Shown here: positions 1 through 6,652 of the stretch, one piece after another
Numbering within the stretch: position 1 is the first letter of the stretch
Layout: every line of letters starts with the position of its first letter
NCBI GenBank assembly: GCA_009774235.1
Contig: VSNJ01000130.1
Span: forward strand, 1-11,953
Direction: 5' to 3'
Length of the DNA: 11,953 nt
Source: Lachnospiraceae bacterium
GTDB taxonomy: Bacteria; Bacillota; Clostridia; Lachnospirales; Lachnospiraceae
Program-made: the position numbers and the translations under genes
Notes under the pieces: model-generated
Databases searched by the model: none
Told to the model about the DNA's origin: nothing
The model's input: only the letters and a program-made list of their open reading frames with translations

Positions 1-32
1 GTATAAAACCAGGACATATAATTTTTATAAAT

Positions 33-57
33 AAAAAAGCCCGTGTTTACCAGGCTT
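33..57 (-). terminator. Leftward intrinsic terminator
   Basis: Read on the minus strand, the 7-bp arms CAGGCTT (51-57) and AAGCCCG (37-43, plus-strand spelling) pair around a 7-nt loop (44-50), with one G-U pair. They are followed by a run of six U residues (plus-strand A tract 33-38). On the plus strand there is no U tract after the hairpin, so it should act only on leftward transcription. No minus-strand gene lies to its right, so the only visible transcript it could end is one from the leftward promoter at 106-134. Confidence 0.7.
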
Positions 58-64
58 AAGGGAA

Positions 65-86
65 TACAACATAACAAAAATTATGT
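65..86 (+). repeat. Left inverted repeat of putative invertible switch
   Basis: This 22-bp sequence, with core ACATAACAAAAATTATGT at 69-86, is the reverse complement of 237-258 at 21 of 22 positions; the single mismatch is 68 against 255. It is itself a dyad: 10-bp arms 65-74 and 81-90 match at 9 of 10 positions around an asymmetric 6-nt spacer CAAAAA (75-80). That layout resembles a tyrosine-recombinase core site, two arms flanking a short crossover region. Reading it as a recombination site is an inference. Confidence 0.85.
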
Positions 87-105
87 TATAACAAATTCTT
101 TGTTT

Positions 106-134
106 ATTATAGTCTTTCTGTCCCACATTGTCAA
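106..134 (-). promoter_or_regulatory. Perfect consensus sigma-A promoter, leftward
   Basis: On the minus strand, TTGACA (134-129) and TATAAT (111-106) are separated by exactly 17 nt, the optimal sigma-A arrangement with all 12 hexamer bases matching. The sequence upstream of the -35 (about 135-175) is very AT-rich and could serve as an UP element. The predicted start is near 99. In the orientation shown, the transcript would cross the left inverted repeat and meet the terminator at 33-57 after about 67 nt. No leftward reading frame follows within the window. After inversion of 65-258 the same promoter would drive the operon. Confidence 0.85.
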
Positions 135-155
135 TTAAAACATTAATTTTATACA
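128..155 (+). promoter_or_regulatory. Weak rightward promoter candidate
   Basis: TTGTCA (128-133, 5 of 6 to consensus) and TATACA (150-155, 4 of 6) are 16 nt apart on the plus strand. The -35 overlaps the strong leftward -35 because the sequence there is nearly palindromic. If active, it would give low rightward transcription of the operon in the orientation shown. The match is modest and could be chance in AT-rich DNA. Confidence 0.25.
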
Positions 156-236
156 AGTGAAAAATAATTCCAGTTATTTTATCGGCTCTTAATGCCAGAT
201 ACTTTATATGCTTAAAGTGCAGCTACTTGTTAATAC

Positions 237-258
237 ACATAATTTTTGTTATGTGGTA
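237..258 (-). repeat. Right inverted repeat of putative invertible switch
   Basis: This is the partner of 65-86, with core ACATAATTTTTGTTATGT at 237-254. The internal dyad has 7-bp arms (236-242 and 249-255) around the spacer TTTTTG (243-248), which is the exact reverse complement of the left spacer. The 129 nt between this repeat and the first start codon contain no recognisable promoter. Confidence 0.85.
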
Positions 259-297
259 AATAGTGCCGGGAGGCAGAAGGGCAGGGTATGTTTTAAC

Positions 298-355
298 CTT
301 GCCAGTGCTTTGCAGGCAGGAGCTGCAGGTAGTCCAGGATAGAATATCTGTCTGG
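298..355 (+). promoter_or_regulatory. Structured operon leader, hairpins of unknown role
   Basis: The leader between the switch and the first gene can form several short hairpins. These are 298-303 with 315-320 (6 bp, one wobble), 311-315 with 323-327 (5 bp, mutually exclusive with the first), and 334-341 with 345-355 (8 bp with a 3-nt bulge and a GAA loop). None is followed by a U tract, so none is a terminator as seen. Any regulatory role is speculative. Confidence 0.25.
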
Positions 356-387
356 CATGCCTGGTTGTAAGCTGGAGGTAAGGGCAG

Positions 388-1671
388 ATGAAGATAACAA
401 GCTGGATTAAATACTGGGGGCAGCTGCTCCTTCTGCCTGTTTACTGGATGTCATTCCTTGTGCCAAGGGACAGGAAGCTTTGGCTTTTTGGGAGTACATT
501 CGGCAGGCGTTTTGCGGATAACCCTAAATACCTGTACCTCTATGTTTCACAGCATAAAAAGAAGTCCGAGGTACGCCCTGTCTGGATAAGCCATGACAAA
601 AGTATTGTTTCAATGCTTTCTAAAAAAGGGTATGAGGCATATTATTACCATTCACTTAAGGGTATATGGCTGGCACTGCGTGGAAAGGTGTATATTTTTG
701 ACAATTATTCAAAGGATATAAACTTCTGGCAGAGCGGGGGCGCAGTTAAAGTAAACCTCTGGCACGGGATACCATTAAAGAAGATACAGGCAGACAACCT
801 TTTTGACAGTTTCCGGCACCCGTGTAACCTGTGGGAGAAGTGGAAGAACTTCCCAAGAAACCTTTCAGATGAGAAACCGCACCACTATGTGCTTGCTACA
901 TCAAAGTTTATAAAGCCTGTGTTTGCATCTGCATTCAGGACCAGGAATGTAATTGTCTGCGGCTACCCAAGGAATGACAGCATGTCCCCGGGGCGTGTGC
1001 ACAACCTGTACACGGCACAGGAGGAGAGGCTTTTAAAAGAGATACAGCATAAGGTTAATGCAGAAGACATGCGGATGGTTTACTACATGCCTACTTTCCG
1101 TAAAAGTGAGGAAAAGTTCTTTGATGTTGTGGATATAAAGAAACTGGGAAGTTTCCTTGAAAGGAACAGGCTGCTCCTCTGCATAAAGCTGCACCCCAAG
1201 TCAAAGCTGCAGGGACAGTTTAAAAGGCTTTGCAGCCGCTATATAACTGTAATCAGTGCAGATGCAGACCCTTATGTGTTCATGGGGTGTTCGTCTGTGC
1301 TGGTCACAGACTATTCATCAGTGTATTTTGACTACCTGTTAAGCGGGAAACCTGTGGTGTTCTTCTGTTATGACCTGGAGGAATACTTAAGGGATGAACG
1401 TGCAATGTATTTCAGTTACAAGGGGTACACGCCTGGCAGGAAAGCATTTACATATAAAGGGCTGGAAGGGGCACTGCTTGAAGCACTTGGCAGCAGTGGT
1501 GCTTTCCAGGATGAACGGGAAGCAATGGTAAAAAAGATGTTCCAGTACGGCAGGGAAGAGGCATGCCCTGCGCTGGCTGGGAAGATTAAGGTGCTGGCAG
1601 GGGATGGCACCAGACACAGGAGGCACAGGTTATATGGAAGGCAGGGGAAGCATGCAGGGGGACGGCTATGA
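388..1671 (+). CDS. CDP-glycerol glycerophosphotransferase-like protein (TagB/TagF family)
   Basis: A 427-residue protein of the family that transfers glycerol phosphate or a related polyol phosphate from a CDP-linked donor to a membrane-bound acceptor at the cytoplasmic face. Family landmarks are visible in order: LWHGIPLKKI (124-133, catalytic-type His126), GYPRND (192-197), YMPTFR (233-238), KLHP (267-270), TDYSSVYFD (307-315) and GKPVVFFCYDLEEY (320-333). The hydrophobic N-terminus (about 8-25) may associate with the membrane. The length fits the single-domain TagB-like enzymes. The ATG at 388 follows GGAGG (374-378) by 9 nt. It is the first gene after the invertible promoter and its 3' end overlaps the next gene by 38 nt. 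The donor is not known; the TagD-like fusion at 5334 is the obvious maker of a CDP-activated substrate. The family assignment is firm, the exact substrate open. Confidence 0.9.
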   Translation: MKITSWIKYWGQLLLLPVYWMSFLVPRDRKLWLFGSTFGRRFADNPKYLYLYVSQHKKKSEVRPVWISHDKSIVSMLSKKGYEAYYYHSLKGIWLALRGKVYIFDNYSKDINFWQSGGAVKVNLWHGIPLKKIQADNLFDSFRHPCNLWEKWKNFPRNLSDEKPHHYVLATSKFIKPVFASAFRTRNVIVCGYPRNDSMSPGRVHNLYTAQEERLLKEIQHKVNAEDMRMVYYMPTFRKSEEKFFDVVDIKKLGSFLERNRLLLCIKLHPKSKLQGQFKRLCSRYITVISADADPYVFMGCSSVLVTDYSSVYFDYLLSGKPVVFFCYDLEEYLRDERAMYFSYKGYTPGRKAFTYKGLEGALLEALGSSGAFQDEREAMVKKMFQYGREEACPALAGKIKVLAGDGTRHRRHRLYGRQGKHAGGRL

Positions 1672-3475
1672 CAGCAGGCTTAATGAAATAATAAGGAAAT
1701 ATGGGTATGTGGCAGGGGGAATAACAGACAGCACACAGGTGCATGCAGCTGTCACAGACATATTTACAGAAAAGTGCACAGGGAAAAAAGTTGCCATATG
1801 GGGTGTAGGGAAGAAGAACACTGTAAACAGCCATGCAGCTGTAATTATAAACAAATACATACTTAACCTGCAGGGCTTGTGCTGCCTTGTGGACTCAAGC
1901 CCGGACATACAGGGCACAGAATTCCTCGGCTTCCCTGTAATTGCACCAGAGGAGCTGCCAGGCACAGGGGTGGAAGTAGTAATTGCCGGCTCACGTGCGA
2001 GTGCAAAGGCAATCATTAAGGATACCAGGAAAACTGTACCAGGGTGTTACTGCCTTGACATATATGAAGAACTGGCTAAAAAAGGGATTGTTATCGGTTA
2101 TAACTTTTTCAGTGAACAGAACATGTACACAAGGCTGTACCAGCTGCGTGTGCAGTATGGAGAAGCAGGGCCTGGGGAAAAGGCAGGGCTGTTAAAAGAG
2201 CTTATAGCCTCATACCTCCATATAAGGGATTTCCATTATGCTGAAAAGTATGCAGCCATCTATATAGAGGAAAGGTATGAAGGCTATGAAGGGCTTATGG
2301 AAATGATGGAGGAAACCAGGAAACTCCAGTCAGAAGTGGCGGAAGCCAATGCTGCAGGGAAAGGGGGCATACTGGTACACCTCATTGACTCACTCCGTGC
2401 CACTGATGTTTTTAAGTATAAGGATGGCAGGCTTGTGTATGGAATGTTTGCCAGCTACCAGGAAAACTCCCTGAGTTTTACAAATGCATACTCCACAGGG
2501 CCTACCACCTATGAAAGCATGATGGGTGTTGTGAAACAGGAGCTTTCATTTGAAGAGGATGTGTATGACGGGAACTTTATGTTCCAGTTTGATGAATTCC
2601 CACTGCTCCGGGAAATGGAAAGCATGGGGAAAAAGGTGGTTTTCTATGTTGCAAAGGATTATTACATAATGGAGCCGTCAGACAGGCTGGAACGCAGGGA
2701 ACACCTGCATATGAGCGAAAAACTCTGGAATGTGGCGTGTGACATGGCAGAAAGCAGACAGGGTATGTTTGCTTTTATATATTACCCGTGGGAGCTGCAT
2801 TTCCCATTGTTATGCGGTTATATGCATAACCCGCCTGTAATAAAGCATTTTTCAGATGTGGGCGTGGAAAGTATGCCAGGTACACTGGAAGCACAGTTTG
2901 AAGACTGCAAAAAGTATGCAGACACACAGTTCAGTTATTACAAAGAGATGCTTGGTGCACATACAGCACATGTGTTCATGGGTGACCACTCACAGCCTGT
3001 ATGTGACAGGGGACACCCAGGATACCCATATTTCATGTACTACAATGACCCGGACAGGTCCACACATGTTGCATTCTTTATATCATGGGAAAAACTGGAA
3101 GGGGCTGTTTACAGCGGGCTTGTCTCAATGGTGGATTTCAACAGCATAATGGGGCAGGTTTTCTGCAAAGGCAGCATGGGTTTCCCTGCAAGGGATGAAG
3201 TGCAGTACCAGTATTACGGGATACAGAACAAAAAGCTCAGGGAAGCAGCAGGGGAAAACGGTTTATGGGATTATACAGAAGGGATACAGTGTTTCCTTTC
3301 AGACAGGTACCTGTTTGCCATTACGGCAACAGGGAAAGAGGAAATATATGAAAAGGAAGGGGACTGTTATAAATATACAGAAAGCCAGGAAGGGAAAGCA
3401 TTTGCAGAAAAGATAAAAGGAAAATATGACATAGGTTTCCCTGGTTTCTGGACAGTAAGGTACAGGAGGGTATAA
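1634..3475 (+). CDS. Rossmann-domain / alkaline-phosphatase-superfamily fusion protein
   Basis: A 613-residue protein. Residues about 47-145 look like a small Rossmann-type domain (VAIWGVGKKNTV near 53-64, then a CLVDSSPDIQG segment). Residues about 245-610 resemble the sulfatase/phosphoglycerol-transferase branch of the alkaline phosphatase superfamily: HLIDSLRATD with likely metal ligand Asp252, a STGPTTYES nucleophile region (Thr291 or Thr292), His405, MGDHS with Asp451 and His452, and DRGH with His461. Threonine in the nucleophile region favours phosphate-transfer or phosphatase chemistry over sulfate hydrolysis, which uses Cys or Ser. No signal peptide or membrane segment is seen, so it appears cytosolic, unlike LtaS or EptA. 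The longest frame opens at 1604, but ATG 1634 has AGGAGG (1618-1623) 10 nt upstream and is preferred. The substrate is unknown; context suggests the CDP-linked substituent or a phospho-intermediate. Confidence 0.7.
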   Translation: MEGRGSMQGDGYDSRLNEIIRKYGYVAGGITDSTQVHAAVTDIFTEKCTGKKVAIWGVGKKNTVNSHAAVIINKYILNLQGLCCLVDSSPDIQGTEFLGFPVIAPEELPGTGVEVVIAGSRASAKAIIKDTRKTVPGCYCLDIYEELAKKGIVIGYNFFSEQNMYTRLYQLRVQYGEAGPGEKAGLLKELIASYLHIRDFHYAEKYAAIYIEERYEGYEGLMEMMEETRKLQSEVAEANAAGKGGILVHLIDSLRATDVFKYKDGRLVYGMFASYQENSLSFTNAYSTGPTTYESMMGVVKQELSFEEDVYDGNFMFQFDEFPLLREMESMGKKVVFYVAKDYYIMEPSDRLERREHLHMSEKLWNVACDMAESRQGMFAFIYYPWELHFPLLCGYMHNPPVIKHFSDVGVESMPGTLEAQFEDCKKYADTQFSYYKEMLGAHTAHVFMGDHSQPVCDRGHPGYPYFMYYNDPDRSTHVAFFISWEKLEGAVYSGLVSMVDFNSIMGQVFCKGSMGFPARDEVQYQYYGIQNKKLREAAGENGLWDYTEGIQCFLSDRYLFAITATGKEEIYEKEGDCYKYTESQEGKAFAEKIKGKYDIGFPGFWTVRYRRV

Positions 3476-3477
3476 AG

Positions 3478-4227
3478 ATGCCAGGCAGGGTTTATGGTAA
3501 AAAAGTAGATATAGATTACGGGGACACCCTGGTTTTTTTTGAAAGCAGGGGGGACGGCAAGGAACTTGGTTCAAAATATAATTATGTGCTTTTCCAGGAT
3601 GATGCACCAGAAATTGCGGTGGAAAGGGACAGGCAGGAAAAAGAAAAGATATGCAGCGTACTGGACTGGGGAAGTGGCGGCACAGTGCTTGACATAGGCT
3701 GTGGCATTGGCCGCTGGGGAGAAGCAGTGCTGGAAAAAGGATGGAAGTATACAGGCATTGACTACAGCAGGAAACTGCTGGGGGTTGCAGAAGAAAACCT
3801 TAAGGGATATGGCAGTATGAAAACCCTGCTCCACGGCAGCTTCCAGGAATTTAAAGAAACCCTTTTAAAGGAAGGCGTGGAAGGGAAATTCCAGAAAGTC
3901 TTTATAAACGGTGTAATGATGTATATAAATGATGCAGACCTTGAAAAAGGACTTGGGGATGTACTGGGGGTCTGCAGCAGCAGATGCCAGGTGTACCTTA
4001 AAGAAAGCATGGCATCTGGTGGAAGGCTTACACTTGACAGCTTCCATTCTGACAGCCTGTCACAGGATTACACAGCCATATACAGGGATATTACAGAGTA
4101 TAAAGAACTTGTAGGCAGATATTTTGTACAGGATGGGTTTGCAATAAAAGAGGAAGGGGCACTTTTTGGGGAAGGGCTCCGGAACAGGGAAGAAACACTG
4201 GATTATTACTTTATCCTGGAAAGATAG
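3478..4227 (+). CDS. Class I SAM-dependent methyltransferase
   Basis: A 249-residue cytosolic methyltransferase. Motif I is clear at 71-81 (LDIGCGIGRWG), with the acidic SAM-ribose residue Asp95 in GIDYS (93-97). A post-motif beta strand (about 138-146, KVFINGVMM) and the C-terminal half complete a seven-strand Rossmann fold. The first 65 residues form an N-terminal cap probably involved in substrate binding. The C-terminal segment (about 175-212), with SGGRLTLDSFHS and DYTAIYRDITEY, probably contacts the acceptor. AGGAGG (3464-3469) lies 8 nt before the ATG, and the previous stop is 2 nt upstream, so the two genes are translationally linked. It presumably O- or N-methylates the substituent made by its neighbours; the acceptor cannot be deduced. 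A T8 tract at 3533-3540 lies within codons 19-21. Confidence 0.85.
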   Translation: MPGRVYGKKVDIDYGDTLVFFESRGDGKELGSKYNYVLFQDDAPEIAVERDRQEKEKICSVLDWGSGGTVLDIGCGIGRWGEAVLEKGWKYTGIDYSRKLLGVAEENLKGYGSMKTLLHGSFQEFKETLLKEGVEGKFQKVFINGVMMYINDADLEKGLGDVLGVCSSRCQVYLKESMASGGRLTLDSFHSDSLSQDYTAIYRDITEYKELVGRYFVQDGFAIKEEGALFGEGLRNREETLDYYFILER

Positions 4228-4249
4228 ATTAAAAAAAGGAGGCCATGAC

Positions 4250-5311
4250 ATGGCAGGATATTATGTTAACCCGCATGTAAAGGGGTGCACAAGAGTTTTC
4301 CCTGGACAGGGGCGGTATGGTTATTACAGGTATGACATGAACGAAAACCCTGAGGGGCTGCCAGGATGGTTTGTTGGAAAGGTGCTGGCAGAAATCACGC
4401 CGGGATTCCTTGCAACATACCCCGAGCCGGATGTTTTCCTGCACAAGTATGCAGCATTTATTGGTGCAGGGTATGGGAACGTGCTTGCAACCAATGGTTC
4501 TGACATGGCAATAAGGTACATACTTGAAGTGTTCTGCCAGAAAGGGAAAAAGGTTGTGACAGCAAGCCCCACATTTGAAATGTATGCAGTAAACTGCAGC
4601 ATACTGGGGCTTGTGCATGTGCCTGTAAGTTATGAAGCAGATTTGTCTTTTGATATAAACAAGCTGCTTGCTGCAATAGACCAGGACACAGATGTGGTAG
4701 TACTGCTTAACCCAAACAACCCGGTAGGGACAGCATACACAGATGAAGAAACAGATGCAGTAATAAAGAAAGCAGAAGAAAATGGTGCCATTGTAATAAT
4801 TGATGAGGCATACCACTATTTTTATGATAAAACATTTGTAAAAAAAGCCCTTAAGTACAGTAACGTGGCAGTGCTCCGGACATTCTCAAAGCTTTTCTCA
4901 CTTGCAGCGTGCCGGCTTGGCGTTGTTATAAGCAGCAGTGAAATTATAGGGTATATAAAGAAATCAAGGCTTACATTTGATGCCAATGCGGTTGCACTGA
5001 AATTTGCAGAACGGGCAATAGAAGAACCAGGGCTTGTGGAATGGCTGGTTTCTACTGAAAAGCAGGGCAAAAAGTATATAATGTCCAGGCTTAGGGAAGA
5101 AGGCTATGAGGCAATGGACGGGCTTGGCAACTATATTTTCATAAAGACACACAGAGACCCGCATGAAACTGCGGCAAGGCTTAAGGAAGAGGAAAAGGTG
5201 CTTGTCAAGACATTTGGCAGCCCCCTGCTTGCAGGGTACATAAGGGTTTCCACAGGCTCAGAAAAGGCAATGGCTTTTTTTATGGACAAATTTTTAAAGG
5301 CAGACTGTTAA
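4250..5311 (+). CDS. HisC-like PLP-dependent aminotransferase (fold type I)
   Basis: A 353-residue enzyme of the histidinol-phosphate aminotransferase / threonine-phosphate decarboxylase (CobD) group. Landmarks are MNENP (30-34), NGSD (82-85), NPNNPVG (154-160), DEAYHYF (185-191, the Asp that contacts the PLP ring nitrogen), RTFSKLFSLAACRLG (210-224, with Lys214 as Schiff-base lysine and Arg222 as phosphate ligand) and IRVSTG (331-336, Arg332 binding the substrate carboxylate or phosphate). All key residues are intact. The longest frame begins at 4166 inside the methyltransferase gene, but ATG 4250, 7 nt after AAGGAGG (4236-4242), gives the normal family N-terminus. No histidine or cobalamin genes are nearby. 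It probably aminates, or decarboxylates, a small phosphorylated precursor for the surface polymer; which reaction is unknown. Confidence 0.85.
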   Translation: MAGYYVNPHVKGCTRVFPGQGRYGYYRYDMNENPEGLPGWFVGKVLAEITPGFLATYPEPDVFLHKYAAFIGAGYGNVLATNGSDMAIRYILEVFCQKGKKVVTASPTFEMYAVNCSILGLVHVPVSYEADLSFDINKLLAAIDQDTDVVVLLNPNNPVGTAYTDEETDAVIKKAEENGAIVIIDEAYHYFYDKTFVKKALKYSNVAVLRTFSKLFSLAACRLGVVISSSEIIGYIKKSRLTFDANAVALKFAERAIEEPGLVEWLVSTEKQGKKYIMSRLREEGYEAMDGLGNYIFIKTHRDPHETAARLKEEEKVLVKTFGSPLLAGYIRVSTGSEKAMAFFMDKFLKADC

Positions 5312-5333
5312 AGGATGCATGGAGGCGGCACAA

Positions 5334-6635
5334 GTGAAAAAGGTTATAACATATGGCACTTTTGATTTGTTCCACCACGGGCACCTGAACCTTTTAAAAC
5401 GTGCAAAGGCACTTGGGGATTACCTGGTTGTCGGTGTGACAACGGAAAGCTTTGACATAAACAGGGGCAAGCTGAATGTGCAGCAGCCGCTTATGGAAAG
5501 GGTACGCCAGGTAAAAGGGACAGGGCTTGCAGATGAAATAATACCTGAGGAATATGAAGGCCAGAAGATAGATGACATACAGAAATATGGGATAGATGTG
5601 TTTGCAATAGGTTCAGACTGGGAAGGCACATTTGATTATTTAAAGGACTACTGTGAGGTTGTGTACATCAGCAGGACAGAAGGTGTGTCAAGCACATCCA
5701 TAAGGGAACAGGGGCAGCTGCTTTCGTTCGGGATAATAGGCAGGGGGAAGATGGCCAGCATGTTTGTGGATGAAAGCAAGTTTGTGAGTGGAGTATATAT
5801 TAAGCAGGTATGTGACCCTGGTGAAGATTTAAAGGTAACAGGTAAGATGATGGAGGAGGTATCAGCAGTATATATCCTGTCTGAGCCAGATAAACGGGGA
5901 AGATATGTAAAAATGGCACTTGAAAAAGGATGCCATGTGATGTGTGAGTCCCCAGTGTCATTAAGAAGGGAAGAAACGAAAGAATTATACAGGTATGCAG
6001 AAGAAAAAGGGCTGGTACTGTTTGAAACATTGAAGACAGCTTACTTTAAGGGGTTTTCCAGGCTTGTACTCCTTGTAAAGGGAGGGGCAGTTGGTTCTGT
6101 CAAATCAATAGATGCCACATGTACTTCCATGAAACCATCAAACAGCTGGTTTTATGGAAGCCATGGGGGAGGGAGCATGACTGACTGGGGCCCGTTTGTA
6201 TTCCTGCCTGTACTGAAAATATTTGGTACAGGGTTTGAAAAATGTTCTTTTACCAGCTATATGGACAAAGAAAACCAGACAGATTTATTTACACAGGTGA
6301 CAATGCTGTACCCGGAAGGTATTGCCAGTGTAAGGGCAGGATGTGGGGTGAAATCTGAGGGAAGCCTTGTGGTTTCGGGGACAAAGGCATATATATATGT
6401 GCCAGCGCCATGGTGGAAAACAGAGTATTTTGAAATACGTTATGAAGACCCTAACCAGAACAGGAGGTATTTTTACAAAATTGAAGGTGAAGGGATAAGG
6501 TATGAGATTGCAGAATTCCTGAAACTGGTGCGGACAGGCGGTACTAATTTTGCTATGGAAGAACATATTTCAGAAACAATCAGTGCTTTGATGGAAGAAT
6601 ACCTGTATGAAAGAAAGAATAACAGCTGGATATAA
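5334..6635 (+). CDS. TagD-like cytidylyltransferase / Gfo-Idh-MocA oxidoreductase fusion
   Basis: A 433-residue two-domain protein. Residues 1-127 closely resemble glycerol-3-phosphate cytidylyltransferase TagD: MKKVITYGTFDLFHHGH with the HxGH motif at 14-17, GSDWEG near 93-98 and RTEGVSSTSIRE at 114-125. These would transfer CMP from CTP to a polyol phosphate. Residues about 130-433 resemble a Gfo/Idh/MocA NAD(P)-dependent oxidoreductase, with FGIIGRGKMASMF (132-144) as nucleotide-binding loop and a following alpha/beta domain. The family EKP motif reads E-S-P (205-207), so the usual lysine is missing, and the DxGxH/Y region reads DWGPFVF (284-290). Catalysis may be altered. I chose GTG 5334: GGAGG (5321-5325) sits 8 nt upstream and the resulting N-terminus matches TagD residue for residue in spacing. 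ATG 5319 has only a weak, too-close site. Confidence 0.85.
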   Translation: MKKVITYGTFDLFHHGHLNLLKRAKALGDYLVVGVTTESFDINRGKLNVQQPLMERVRQVKGTGLADEIIPEEYEGQKIDDIQKYGIDVFAIGSDWEGTFDYLKDYCEVVYISRTEGVSSTSIREQGQLLSFGIIGRGKMASMFVDESKFVSGVYIKQVCDPGEDLKVTGKMMEEVSAVYILSEPDKRGRYVKMALEKGCHVMCESPVSLRREETKELYRYAEEKGLVLFETLKTAYFKGFSRLVLLVKGGAVGSVKSIDATCTSMKPSNSWFYGSHGGGSMTDWGPFVFLPVLKIFGTGFEKCSFTSYMDKENQTDLFTQVTMLYPEGIASVRAGCGVKSEGSLVVSGTKAYIYVPAPWWKTEYFEIRYEDPNQNRRYFYKIEGEGIRYEIAEFLKLVRTGGTNFAMEEHISETISALMEEYLYERKNNSWI

Positions 6636-6652
6636 GCCGGGAAGGGATAACC

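Larger units (their letters stand above)
65..258. other. Putative invertible promoter element (phase-variation switch)
   Basis: A 194-bp segment is bounded by 22-bp imperfect inverted repeats and contains no gene. It contains a perfect consensus promoter on the minus strand (106-134), which now faces away from the polysaccharide operon beginning at 388. Inversion maps position x to 323-x, which would place the -35 at 189-194 and the -10 at 212-217 on the plus strand with a start near 224, giving a leader of about 164 nt. Invertible promoters ahead of polysaccharide loci are established in gut bacteria, most famously Bacteroides, and have been found in Firmicutes. The spacer within each repeat is conserved in inverted orientation, as inversion by a site-specific recombinase requires. 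The alternative is a pair of palindromic operators for one regulator, but the conserved asymmetric spacer argues against that. Confidence 0.75.

Noticed and set aside
17..22. A perfect TATAAT on the plus strand near the left edge
   Set aside because: Its -35 would fall before position 1, so it cannot be assessed; TATAAT by chance is common in AT-rich DNA.
288..296. ATG-TTT-TAA after a purine-rich stretch, a possible minimal leader ORF
   Set aside because: A two-codon frame cannot be distinguished from chance.
4229..4816. 195-codon open frame on the minus strand
   Set aside because: It is antisense to the well-supported aminotransferase gene, with a Cys/His/Tyr-rich low-complexity translation and no recognisable motif.
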